This document shows positions 15,140 through 25,500 of a stretch of DNA of 57,344 nt, piece by piece. The notes beneath the pieces were generated by a model. The model saw only the letters and a program-made list of their open reading frames with translations, had not been told where the DNA came from and made no database searches. Made by a program: the position numbers and the translations under genes. Every line of letters starts with the position of its first letter. Within the stretch, counting starts at the first letter, position 1. This DNA comes from a virus: positions 1-57,344 of the IMG/VR virus record IMGVR_UViG_3300018410_000010; one strand, given 5' to 3'.

Positions 15140-15836
15140 AAGTCCAAATTTTAACGATCTATATTTAAAAGGCGCCGATATCGTAGAGGTTGATTCGTCA
15201 TTTAATGCTATGCTTTATGGATTGCTAATGGCTGAAACCTTTGTCGGTGATGGCGCAATTCAAAATCCAATTTGGGATAGAGAATATCATGAAAGAGATT
15301 TAGATGTTTATGTTAAAGGAAAGCAGCCTTATTTAGAATTTTTCCAAGAAGTTGTTAAATCAGAATATTTTGATTATTGGAGGCATGTTTACGGAGATTT
15401 TGATGAAATACATGTAAACATTAATAAGGTAGACCAAACCGGGGAGATGCCTTGGCACTTTGATGGCTTCGATGGAACTTTATTACAAATTCTTTGTTAT
15501 CCAAACATGGATGATTTTGAGGAAAAAGATGGCGGTCATTTTTTAGTTGGTAGACCTGATAATTTATATCGAAACGGAGACCCTATGCCTCATTGGGATC
15601 CTCAATCTTCTTTAGATAATATTTTAACAAAAAACGTAAAAGTTACACAAAAGTATGTACCTAATCGAAATAGTGTGGTAATATTAAATAACAATGATCC
15701 ATCTTTTGTTCATAGAGTAACTCAGTTAAAAGCAGATAAAACTCGATATACAATTATCGCAACGCTTGGCTTTAGTTCTCTTTGGTCTCAAAACAAATTA
15801 AAATTGGGTCATTATAAAGGCACCAAATTATTATGA
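15129..15836 (+). CDS. Putative 2OG-Fe(II) oxygenase E (paralogue of C)
   Basis: This 235-residue protein has H110-F-D112 in MPWHFDGFDG, H195 in PSFVHRV and R206 in TRYTIIATLGF, a complete 2OG-Fe(II) set. Shared blocks with oxygenase C include the Lxx(A/S)E start region, W-H-x-D-G, IL-NN, FVH-V and RYTI-A-GF. Compared with C it has a longer insert between the HxD and distal His (about 130-175, with GGHFLVGRPDNL). It ends with a basic tail (LKLGHYKGTKLL). It overlaps oxygenase D by 11 bases and radical SAM 4 by 4. Together with C it supports a past duplication of an oxygenase plus radical SAM unit. Confidence 0.8.
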   Translation: MLNRSPNFNDLYLKGADIVEVDSSFNAMLYGLLMAETFVGDGAIQNPIWDREYHERDLDVYVKGKQPYLEFFQEVVKSEYFDYWRHVYGDFDEIHVNINKVDQTGEMPWHFDGFDGTLLQILCYPNMDDFEEKDGGHFLVGRPDNLYRNGDPMPHWDPQSSLDNILTKNVKVTQKYVPNRNSVVILNNNDPSFVHRVTQLKADKTRYTIIATLGFSSLWSQNKLKLGHYKGTKLL

Positions 15837-16738
15837 TTATATCTTTGAATCCAACATATCTATGTAATTTTAGATGTGATTTTTGTTATCTCACTTCAGA
15901 ACAATTGGCAGATAAAAATAAAATTGATTTAGAATTGTTAGATCAAAGACTGCTTGAAGTTTCTAATTATCAGCCTATCAGATATATTGATTTATATGGC
16001 GGTGAGATTAGTACTTTAAATGATGAGTATTTTTATGATTTAAAAAGAATTATTCGTAAACATTACCAAGGCGAAATAAACATTGTAACTAATTATGCTT
16101 CTCCAAAAAGCTATATGCATGACAATGATATTTCACTATCTGTATCATTTGATTTTGAAGCTCGTGAAAGATCTGATCTAGTATTTGCGAATATGCTTGT
16201 AAGTCCGGTTCCTATTTCTGTGCTTATTCTTGCTAGCCCTAAAGTCATAAATATGGACGTTGGGCAAATGATTCAACAACTTTCAATGCTTTCAAATATA
16301 CGTTCGGTAGAAATTAAACCGTATTCTACAAACCAAGCAAACGCGCATAACGTAACTCATAAAGACTTCGAATTGTTTGTTGCTGATTGGTTAAACCGCG
16401 ATCTACCGTTTGAGTTTGAAAATAGGCATCGTATTCATGAATCTTTATCTGGAAATTATGACGCATTTAGTAATGACCATGTATATATAAATCCAAACGG
16501 CAAGTTTGCTGTGCTCGAATTTGATAAAAATGATAATGAATACTTTTTAGAATTAGATACTTTTAAAGATTATCTTAAATGGGCAGATGAAGAACCGATA
16601 AAAAATGTCTCTGATATATGTAGAGAATGTAAGTGGTACGGTAAATGTTTGACTGAACATTATAGATATGTTAAAGATTTAGATAATGGCTGTAACGGCT
16701 ATAGAGGACTTTTAGAATGGCAAGAAAAAAAATATTGA
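15833..16738 (+). CDS. Radical SAM enzyme 4 with reduced SPASM-like end
   Basis: This 301-residue protein is the smallest of the four. C11xxxC15xxC18 (CNFRCDFC) and DLYGGEI give the radical SAM core; IVTNYAS and LSVSFDFEA continue the barrel. The C-terminal end keeps only CRECKWYGKC and a later GCNGY, while the upstream position where the others have DGS..GC reads NPNGKFAVLE with no Cys. It may therefore bind only one auxiliary cluster, or share ligands differently. The YxCNFxCxFC opening is close to radical SAM 3, in line with a duplicated unit. It overlaps oxygenase E and the halogenase gene. Confidence 0.8.
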   Translation: MIISLNPTYLCNFRCDFCYLTSEQLADKNKIDLELLDQRLLEVSNYQPIRYIDLYGGEISTLNDEYFYDLKRIIRKHYQGEINIVTNYASPKSYMHDNDISLSVSFDFEARERSDLVFANMLVSPVPISVLILASPKVINMDVGQMIQQLSMLSNIRSVEIKPYSTNQANAHNVTHKDFELFVADWLNRDLPFEFENRHRIHESLSGNYDAFSNDHVYINPNGKFAVLEFDKNDNEYFLELDTFKDYLKWADEEPIKNVSDICRECKWYGKCLTEHYRYVKDLDNGCNGYRGLLEWQEKKY

Positions 16739-18057
16739 TTGTTGGTGGTGGTACTGCGGGTTGGATGACCGCATTAGTTCTTTATCAAAAATACGATGTT
16801 ATGATGATTGAATCACCGAGTGTACCTATTATTGGTGTAGGAGAGTCAACTACAGAAACGGTAATGGATGCTTTGCGGCAAGGTGGTGTTGATATTAATG
16901 ATTTTGTTAAGCATACAAATGCTACACCTAAATATGGTGTAAACTTTTCTAATTGGAGCTCTAAAGATTACTTTCATGCATTCGGAGAAAATTTTTTAGA
17001 AAAAATCTTTGGTGTCGCAGAATGTAATGACTTTTTAGCAGACTGCCATAGATCTGGCAAAGATGTTATATCACTAAGTCCATATACTCATATGGCCCAA
17101 AAAGGAATAGATCCAGTTTTTGGAACAGATGAAGAGTTTTGGTGGGACACAGCTTTACATTGGGAAGCTAGTAAAGTTCCAGAATTTTTTAAAAAATTCC
17201 TTGAAAATAAAATTGTACACATTTACGACCATGTTAATGACGTGCAATCAAACGATTTTGGTATTACAAGTGTAAACGGCCATGTCGCAGATTATTATAT
17301 TGATTGTACTGGCGGTAAAAGAATTTTAAGTAATCATTTAGGAATTAAATGGCAATCTTGGAAAGATGTAACTCCATTAGATTCTGCAATTACATTTAGT
17401 ACTGAAGCAAAGCCAAAAACTTACTATACAAACGCGCATGCTATGAATTGTGGATGGGAATGGTCTATTCCATTACAAGATAAAATGAATCATGGATATG
17501 TATATTCATCTAAACATTGCACACGAGAAGAAGCTCTTGCAGAAATTAAAGCAAAAAGAGGTGATGTTGTAATTAATGGCGACGTTCATTTTGAACCAGG
17601 AGTTTTAGAAACTATAGCTACAAAAAACTTATGCTCAATTGGATTGTCTGCTCATTTTATCGAACCTTTAGAGGCTACAAATATTGAACTTACTGTTATT
17701 ATGGCTAAAGAATTTGATAAAGCTATTGAAAATAATAGTATCGATGAATTAGAAACAAGACTGCAGCAAATTGTAGAAGAAATAAAAAGATTTGTTTTAT
17801 TTCATTATTCTATACCTGAAAAACAAGGACAGTTCTGGAAAGATATATATCAACAGTATACACAAGATGATGTCTTAGAGCGTAAGCAAATTTATCCTTG
17901 GCATCCATTTAATTGGTATTCTGTAGCTCAAGGAATAGGATTTAAAAGAGAATTAGATTTTGTGGATATAGAAGTAGATTATTTAACAACTGAATTTGAA
18001 GTACATAGGAAGGTGGCAGAACTTGAAAGAATGGAAAGTAAGACAAGAAGTCTATAG
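16717..18057 (+). CDS. Flavin-dependent tryptophan-halogenase-like protein
   Basis: This 446-residue protein shows the FAD-binding GGGTAGW at 10-16, IIGVGESTT near 38-46, the equivalent of the catalytic lysine of PrnA at K72 in TPKYGVNF, the halogenase signature WEWSIP at 247-252, and GLSAHFIEPLEATNI at 309-323. These are the diagnostic features of the PrnA/RebH family, which makes HOCl at the flavin and passes chlorine or bromine to an aromatic ring through the lysine. It is about 90 residues shorter than PrnA-type enzymes, mainly in the C-terminal substrate-binding part, so free tryptophan may not be the substrate. Such genes are known from marine phages. No flavin reductase is seen in the window; the host would supply it. 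A peptide Tyr, His or Trp is a possible target. Confidence 0.85.
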   Translation: MARKKILIVGGGTAGWMTALVLYQKYDVMMIESPSVPIIGVGESTTETVMDALRQGGVDINDFVKHTNATPKYGVNFSNWSSKDYFHAFGENFLEKIFGVAECNDFLADCHRSGKDVISLSPYTHMAQKGIDPVFGTDEEFWWDTALHWEASKVPEFFKKFLENKIVHIYDHVNDVQSNDFGITSVNGHVADYYIDCTGGKRILSNHLGIKWQSWKDVTPLDSAITFSTEAKPKTYYTNAHAMNCGWEWSIPLQDKMNHGYVYSSKHCTREEALAEIKAKRGDVVINGDVHFEPGVLETIATKNLCSIGLSAHFIEPLEATNIELTVIMAKEFDKAIENNSIDELETRLQQIVEEIKRFVLFHYSIPEKQGQFWKDIYQQYTQDDVLERKQIYPWHPFNWYSVAQGIGFKRELDFVDIEVDYLTTEFEVHRKVAELERMESKTRSL

Positions 18058-18412
18058 AAGATTAAACGAATCTTTAACCGATGATTTAAATAAAGTAGAT
18101 ATTGTTTGGCGCCCAGAAACAATTGTGGAAGACGCTTTGCGTCATTGGGATGAAGAAGTAGATGAATGGATATATCCTGGTAAATCCTATTTTGTTGCTA
18201 TATGTTATGCGTATTGGATATCAGAAGACTTTGAAGAGGACTTTGAAGAAGTTTTAAATGACCCAGATTTGCTTCCAGGCGATCCATATTTTTTACCATA
18301 CAGCCAAGCAGAAGAAGTATATGACGAAATACTTTCAGCAGTGCGTTATATAGAAGACGGCGCTATGGTATCTGAAGTAAGAAATTATTATGATGAAGAG
18401 ATGCAGTTATGA
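18023..18412 (+). CDS. Unrecognised acidic protein, TTG start
   Basis: The frame is open from an ATG at 17996, but GGAAGGTGG lies 6-7 bases ahead of an in-frame TTG at 18023, which I take as the start (129 residues) and which reduces the overlap with the halogenase gene to 35 bases. The protein is very acidic and helical: KEWKVRQEVYRRLNES, DIVWRPETIVEDALRHWDEEVDEW, then EDFEEDFEEVLND and a Tyr/Glu-rich end. It has no catalytic motif I can name. Coupling with the halogenase suggests an accessory role, for example a partner or inhibitor, but this is only position. Confidence 0.6.
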   Translation: MKEWKVRQEVYRRLNESLTDDLNKVDIVWRPETIVEDALRHWDEEVDEWIYPGKSYFVAICYAYWISEDFEEDFEEVLNDPDLLPGDPYFLPYSQAEEVYDEILSAVRYIEDGAMVSEVRNYYDEEMQL

Positions 18413-18963
18413 TTGAAAGTAAATGGTCAAGTAAAGGCGAAGATACGCATTTTCATAGACCAGATGATTTTAAAGATTTAAAATCTTTGAAAAAAGATAG
18501 ACCTTATTTGTCATTAGAAAATATTGAATTAGTTGGTATTTCAGATACTAGTATTAATATTACATATAATGGAGCGCCGCCTGCAACTATATGCGCTTTT
18601 TTTGGTGTAGATAATCATGTCTTTTGTGATTATTATGCGCTTGAATTGTGTGCAGACGGATCTGAAATTTTAAAAATATATGATCAGGATTTATCTAAAC
18701 ATCCTTTGCCATCGTTACCCGTTGGCGCAAGATTAGATCCCCTTAAATCTGGAATTGGAATATATTATCCAGATGCTCAATTAGCAAAAATATATTTCTT
18801 ACATGACAATCCAGAACTTGTTCATAAGTGGTGGGGATCTAAAAATCCACCAGGACAAATTTCTAGGCTTACTTATTTTGGCGTAGAATTTGATAGAAAA
18901 ACTTTAATTACAACAGATATTTCACAATATTCAATTTATGATAAGGAGGAAGACCTTGGCTAA
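18409..18963 (+). CDS. Unrecognised 184-aa protein of the island
   Basis: I do not recognise this protein. The sequence alternates beta-type segments (LENIELVGISDTSINITYNG, HVFCDYYALELC, GSEILKIYD) with a LPVGARLDPL turn and a Trp-rich VHKWWGSKNPPG near 140. It has three Cys and no signal peptide or membrane segment. Its start overlaps the previous gene by four bases and its end overlaps the TTG start of the P-loop gene by eight. It is clearly part of the same operon. A beta-sandwich or lectin-like binding protein is conceivable, but this is not shown. Confidence 0.6.
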   Translation: MIESKWSSKGEDTHFHRPDDFKDLKSLKKDRPYLSLENIELVGISDTSINITYNGAPPATICAFFGVDNHVFCDYYALELCADGSEILKIYDQDLSKHPLPSLPVGARLDPLKSGIGIYYPDAQLAKIYFLHDNPELVHKWWGSKNPPGQISRLTYFGVEFDRKTLITTDISQYSIYDKEEDLG

Positions 18964-19525
18964 ATCAAACAAAACAATCGCAGTGGTAGGCGCGCATGGT
19001 GTCGGTAAAAACACTATTTGTATTAAACTTTTAGAACGCGAAAAATTTAAAGAGCGTGGTGTGAATGTCACGTATATGCCAGAAACAGTTCGCTCTACTA
19101 TGTTTATGACCGGTGAAATTTTAGAAAAAGAAATAGGCGGTAATTATTATTCTTGTAGCTGGTTGTATCATAGGCATTGGAGTCAAATGCTAGAACATCA
19201 ATATAGTTGTGATGTTTTTATTACTAAAAGACTTCCTCTAGATTATGTTGTATTTAATGAATGCGCATTTAAGCTTGGATTAATTGACAGAATGCTAGAT
19301 CCTCAATATAAAGAATTAGCAGTAATGCAAGCAGCTGATTTTGATGAAGTGTACTTTGTACGCCATAATCCAGAATATGAATTAGTAGAAGATAGTGTAA
19401 GAAAAGGGGCTGCAGCCAGTTCTGAACTACAACCCCTTTGGGATAAACGTTATAAAGAAATTATAGATCACTGGAATATTCCTGTTATTGAAGGAACATG
19501 CGGCGAACTATTAGAGTTATTTTAA
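18956..19525 (+). CDS. P-loop NTPase / nucleotide-kinase-like protein (AAA_28/NadR-like), TTG start
   Basis: The start is TTG at 18956, with AAGGAGG 6 bases upstream; an ATG at 18938 would place that site inside the gene. The 189-residue product begins with a beta strand and a P-loop, TIAVVGAHGVGKNT, then PETVRSTMFM, a FITKRLPLDYVVFN segment that fits a Walker B / DRGxxD-like region, and RHNPEYELVEDSVRKG near the end, as in NadR-type or AAA_28 kinases. The usual Ser/Thr after GK is Asn here with Thr one place later, an unusual P-loop. It is the last gene of the island and meets the fibre gene end-to-end, overlapping by four bases. It may phosphorylate a nucleotide-like cofactor; the substrate is unknown. 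Confidence 0.65.
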   Translation: MAKSNKTIAVVGAHGVGKNTICIKLLEREKFKERGVNVTYMPETVRSTMFMTGEILEKEIGGNYYSCSWLYHRHWSQMLEHQYSCDVFITKRLPLDYVVFNECAFKLGLIDRMLDPQYKELAVMQAADFDEVYFVRHNPEYELVEDSVRKGAAASSELQPLWDKRYKEIIDHWNIPVIEGTCGELLELF

Positions 19526-22500
19526 ACTTTAACTTCTACTTCTCCGTCTTTAGAATCACATAGAGCAATACCAAGAATTTCATGGCTTCCAATACCAGAA
19601 GTTCCGTATGGTACACCTTTACATTTACCAACGGCTTCTGGATCCGGAATTAGCCACATACCTTTTTTGACTGCGCCATCTTCACCAGATACAAATGCTG
19701 GAATACGACCTTTTAAAGCAATAAATGGATTCAATTTTGATTTTTTAGATTTCATATTCTCGATGCCCATGTCATTCATTTTGACACCAGGATTAGTCGA
19801 GATGATACCAGCTACTGGCAAACCTTCACGCCAAACTGTAATCTCAGAATCACCATCTAAATCGATACCCATTAAAGTACCTGGCTCATAGATTTCATCA
19901 GCAGTATAACGTTCCGCCAAGTCAGCCCAGCGAGCTGATGTTGCAGTACCATGATAAACACCATCATTTGCAACATAAGATTTGTTCGACCCATTTACGC
20001 GGAATTGGCAAATACGGTTAGAGTTGCCGCCGACTTCCATATAGAAACGGTTTGAGTGATATTCAAGCTTACCAACATCGTTACCAACGTTACCAGTCCA
20101 GGTTTCGTCACCGCCCTCTTCAAATCTCCAAGTTGGTGAATATCCGTCTTCCTGGCGATATCGTAATTTCCAAGAGCCGGCTCTATTAAGGAAACCACCC
20201 CATGCTCCAGAACCATACAACCACATACGAATAGTACCATCGTAATTTGACCTCATTCTTATACTGATACTTGAACTGTTGTTATTGCCGGTCACAGCCC
20301 AATACTGGGCTTGCTCTGAATAGAAGTGACAACCAGTTGCTTGGTTATATAAACCCTCATCTTCATTATCATTACGGAACCAGTTACGGGCGTAGAACTC
20401 GTTAGCTCTTACAGAAGTAGCAAAGTTAGAAGCACTAGATGGATCACAGTAGTAACCAGTATTATCTGTATCATAATAGATATTAGCATACATTGCAGCG
20501 TTGTTATTATTATTAACACCAAGCACTGGTATTGTACGCCATGATCTCCAACCAGACCAAGAAGAACGGAATCTCAAGTTCTCAATTGGACCACCAACCA
20601 TCTGCCAACCATAACCAGAAGTATTAGAGTTACGATAGTGGTATGCCTGACAACCAACCCAGTGAGATGTACCTGAAGGCTGGTTGTTTGGGTTTCCCCA
20701 AGAATCAATAAATCCTGAACCCCATGTACCTACGACGTTCATATCCTGGGTGCCCCAGCCCATAGCACCAGTCCAATAGTTTGTATCACCAGTCTGTCTT
20801 GGGCGTGCTCTGTAATACTCACCTGAGTTTCTTGTATGACCTGGCAATGCCATGTAAGCCATTGTACGGTTGTTCACACCTAAGAAACGAGAGCTGTTTG
20901 TGGAAGCCGGATTCATGTAATAACCAGTATCATTTGAGTCATAGAAGATCGGCGCTCTTAACGATGAACCAGCTTGTAGGTTATTGTTAACATAAACGTT
21001 ACTGCCACCAAGTGCATCAGAAGCGTTGTTAATCGACATAACCTGACCAGACATATTATAGTCAGTATAGAAACGCATACCATTGTAAGAAGCGTTTGCA
21101 CCAAACTTAAGACCAGTGTGGAATGCAATCCTTAGATCTGGATACGGATTAGACCAACCACCTCCTTCACGATAGATAGCATATGCTGTAGATCTATCAC
21201 TTGACCAGTAAATACCAAAGCTGTCATTTGAAGAAACTGAGCCGTCGTTTGTAAAGTAGTTTGCGCGTACAAGGTTGAGTCTTGATGTACTGTTAGGATC
21301 TATATAGTAGTTAGTATCATTTGTATCGTACATAATTGGAGCGTAGAAGTTATGATACGAACGTACTTCACTATTAGTACATCTAAGCGCCCAACCGTCA
21401 TCTTGAGATAGAATACCAATCTGGTTGCTGTTATTAGCATAGAATCTACCACGTCTGTTGTTACCAGATGTGTGCATATCAATACTGACTACGTTTGCAG
21501 TAGAGTACGCTCTCCAACGCTCAGTAGAAGTTGCATACCAATGCATCGCGTATGCGGTATTGTATAGACCTCTACCACCAGTATCGTTACGGAACCAACC
21601 ATCGTTATAAATTTCACCACGGTTATCAATCGTATTCATTACAGATGTTGAAGCAAAGTCACCATAATAGTTACCGTCGTTGCTATCTGTAAATCTTTGA
21701 GCGTAATGAGTACCTGTTGTGAATGTATTACCATCACCACGAATCAAGAAGTTTCTATCACCGCTTAGACCACCATCATAGAATGCGATGTCTTCGCCAC
21801 CAGATGTAGCAATCTTTAAGTGAGCATCGTTAGTGTCTGTAGCTTGAATATATCCACGAAGGTTACCATTTGAAGTATATAATCTGAGTTCGTTACCACC
21901 ATTAATACGTAGCTGGTTAATTTGTGATGTACCACCTGGATTCATATAACGAGCTGTGTTATCTTCATCATAGTAAATAGCAGCATACAAATCGTTACCG
22001 CCACCATCTGGGTTAACATCATATAACGCAACGTTGCGATAGTTAGAATACGCAGTTCCTGAGTTCCAAGACTGCTGCCATAGACGCATTCCATGACCAG
22101 ATTTCTTGAACATAAGCAAGTTATCTGATCCACCTGAAGAATCAGTGTATGATCTTAAGTGTAAGTAATCGGCCCAAGGTGATGTGTTATTATTAGCCCA
22201 TGATGTGAAACCAAAACGCAAATAACCAGATGGATCTTCGTTTGGTTCAATAATACGATTATCTCTACGTAGCATCCGTTCAGAGTAACCATTTACACTA
22301 CCCTGAATTACGTTATCAACCTGTAAAGTTAATAGACGTGATGTACCATTACCATCAATACGATATGTTGTATTGTTTGAATCATAGAAGATTGGTGCAC
22401 GGTAAGAACCACGAGCCTCCATATATCCTGATGCTGTTCTTTCTTCCCATGTGCCATTATAATAAATGTATACGCGAGCATTACGCTCCATGTACAATTG

Positions 22501-25500
22501 CCATTCATTATCTGGAGATTTTAAGCCCCAGTGATTATCGTCATCGAAGTAAATACGTCCACAGTTTGTAGAGTTAGAATCACGGAAGATAACCTCGCCG
22601 TGATCAGAGTTATTTGAACGAATACTTAACGTGTCAGCGTCGTCATCGTAAATATCCCAACCTGAGTTAAACTCAATACGACTAAGACTCGATATAACAG
22701 ACATTTGAGATGTGCCTGCCGGATTTGTATAATAATTCGTGTCATCATTATCATACACAATTGGTGTTCTGATTTCATTTCTTGCTTCAACATATCTTGT
22801 GCGAAGACCTGACGCAACAATACCCGCAGAGTTTGTACTATCAGGATCAATTTTATCGCCGTGGAACGTAAACCAAGCGCCCATTTGACGACCAGTCACC
22901 GTATAAGCGCTGTTGGTGTCTGAGTGCTGAATATAGTTATCGTCTCCGCTGCCGTCATTTAAGAATACAATTCTTGGAGTAACAACTTTAGAGGTTGCAA
23001 AAATAGTTCTTGTTGAAATATCTGGGTCACCGCCGTCACTAAAGCTAGTGTTTGTACCCGCACCGACATGTAATTTATTGAATACAGATGTACTCGCTGG
23101 GTCTGCGTAGTAGTTTGCATCATTTGTGTCATAGAAACGCTGAGCTCGCATGTAACGTTCAGCATAAAGATCGCCACTTGTGTTCAGCCACATACGGCGA
23201 GTACCGTTACCAGACCCTGAAGTAAATTGTAGATTACCGCCTGCGTTTGTTTGGTTATCTGGCGATTCATAAATCTGCCATAGATTACCACCTTCCCACT
23301 TAATACCTTCGTTAACGCCAGGATCGTTAAACGTCAAGTTGTTTAGGTTTATAATAGAACCATTATTCCAATTCCAAGAACCTTGAACATTACCGCCAGA
23401 GTTTGGATTCATAAAGCGAGCAGTATTATCGCGATCTCTGAAGTTGCTTGCATCAACTGTACTCAGTTTAGATGTTGATGCTGGATCTAGATAGTAGTTG
23501 ACATCATTTGAATCATAATAGATCGGCGAGTATATAGCCTGATCTGTACGAATACGCTGCTGAACATTTGATCTTGTCAAGATTGGAGCTGTAAATTCTC
23601 TTAATGCACCACCACTGTTGTAGTTCATTAAGATACGAATTCTTACATATCTACAGGCTGCTCCGTCTGAGCCGGAATAAACAGTGTGGGTTGTTGGAAT
23701 AGTTGTAAAGCCCGAATATTTAGTCCAAGAAGTACTCGTTAAATTAGAACCGCCTGCCACAAAATATGTCGTACCTGTGTTACCAGCGATTGGTCTTTTA
23801 TCTTTGTCAAATCTTTCAACACCATAGTAGAACAAGCCGCCTGAACCAGATACATAACGTACCCACATTTCACCGTAAATTTCTTCACCTGGCTCTACTT
23901 CGATATAATCAGAATAGAAAGTACGATAGCCAGATGTTCTTAAAACATATGAACTCGATCCTGGCGCGTTCGTTGATTTAACATATTCTGATGTATTACT
24001 AGTTGCGTTGTCTTCAGCACCTTGCAGAGATTTGATTGCTCGTTTTTCCCAATATAAGTTACCATCGAATAGTTTCTGTTCTGATGTACCAGCACCATAA
24101 GATTTTAATAGTGGGAATGGTTCGTTACCAGTACCAATGTTAAAGCTCTCGGCAGTCATCTCACCTTCAAGGTTAGCGTTACCGTCTTCTTTAACCCAAA
24201 ACTTATCGCCAATACCATTAAAGTGTAAGATAAATGCTGAAATACCGTCTTTATTATCGTGAGCAAGCCAAGGATAGTTAGCATCGGCCCCGCTATAACG
24301 CATACCGATTAAGTATCTGCTATTATGCCAAATGCCGAGAGGATACGTTGTCGATCCAGTTAAGTTACCCTGATTACCAAGCTCAAGAGTTTTAAGCTTA
24401 GAACGATCTGCAAAATTACCAAAGTAGGTTGTATCGTTGTAATCATAGAATATAGGTGAACGCATACTATTTGGTGCATAACCATAACCATTTTCAGCAC
24501 CAATCTGATGCACACCGTTTGCATACAAGCGAGTAAAGTTATTATCTTGAGCGTATAGCGACCATTCATTACGTGTATCATTATAGAGACCCATATTGCT
24601 AGAGCCATTAGCCATGAATACCCAATCATCATAGATTGCATATCCACCCCAGCCACCTTTTTGGCCTTGAACTCTAATTGAGCCATAGTCACCACTTGGC
24701 GAGTCAATAATATATGTAGAGCCGTCAACTTGGAATTGATTTGCTCTTACGACATTCATAATAGAAGTAGATGCAAAATCACCGTAATAACTAGTATTAT
24801 TTGAGTCGTAGAATCTTGGCGCTCTAAAGTCACCACGAGCTTCTACGTGGCCGCCACTTCTAGGACCACGCATTGCCCAGTTGCCGTTGACACTGTTGTC
24901 GTGTCCAATCAATCCCCATGTGCCGTTTGATAGGCCGTTTAGAGTTACGGGCTGTCCGCTGGCAGATGTTACACTAGCAGAACCACCCATGTATGCAAGA
25001 GACATGCCATAGCGATCCATTGAAGCAGTAGTCGAGTTATGTTCTGCAAAGAAGATACGAGCAGACCCTTCACCGTCTGTACCTGTATTACCTTCGATAG
25101 ATAACCAACGACCTTTAGTATTTGTACCGTTGCCCGGATTACCAAAAGTAATTCCGTTCATTCTTGAGAATACTGCTGGGTTCGTATAGTAGAAAGTATC
25201 GTTACTATCGTAGTAAGCAGGCGCATAAACGTTTTGAGCAAAGTCTGCCGAGTTGCCATCGAGGTTCATTACCTCATTACCAGCAACAAATGCTTTTATA
25301 ATGTTATTGCCTGGGAATCCAAGGTACGTATTCGTATTACCTCTATGACGGATATAGTCATCGATATCAACTGTGTTCAACTGCGAGTCTGCGCCTGGAT
25401 CTAAGTAATAGCTCGTGCTGTCGCTGTCATAATAGCGAGGTGCATATACATTTACACTAAAGTCAGCAGAATCTGTATCGATGCTGAGCTTGTTTGTTCC

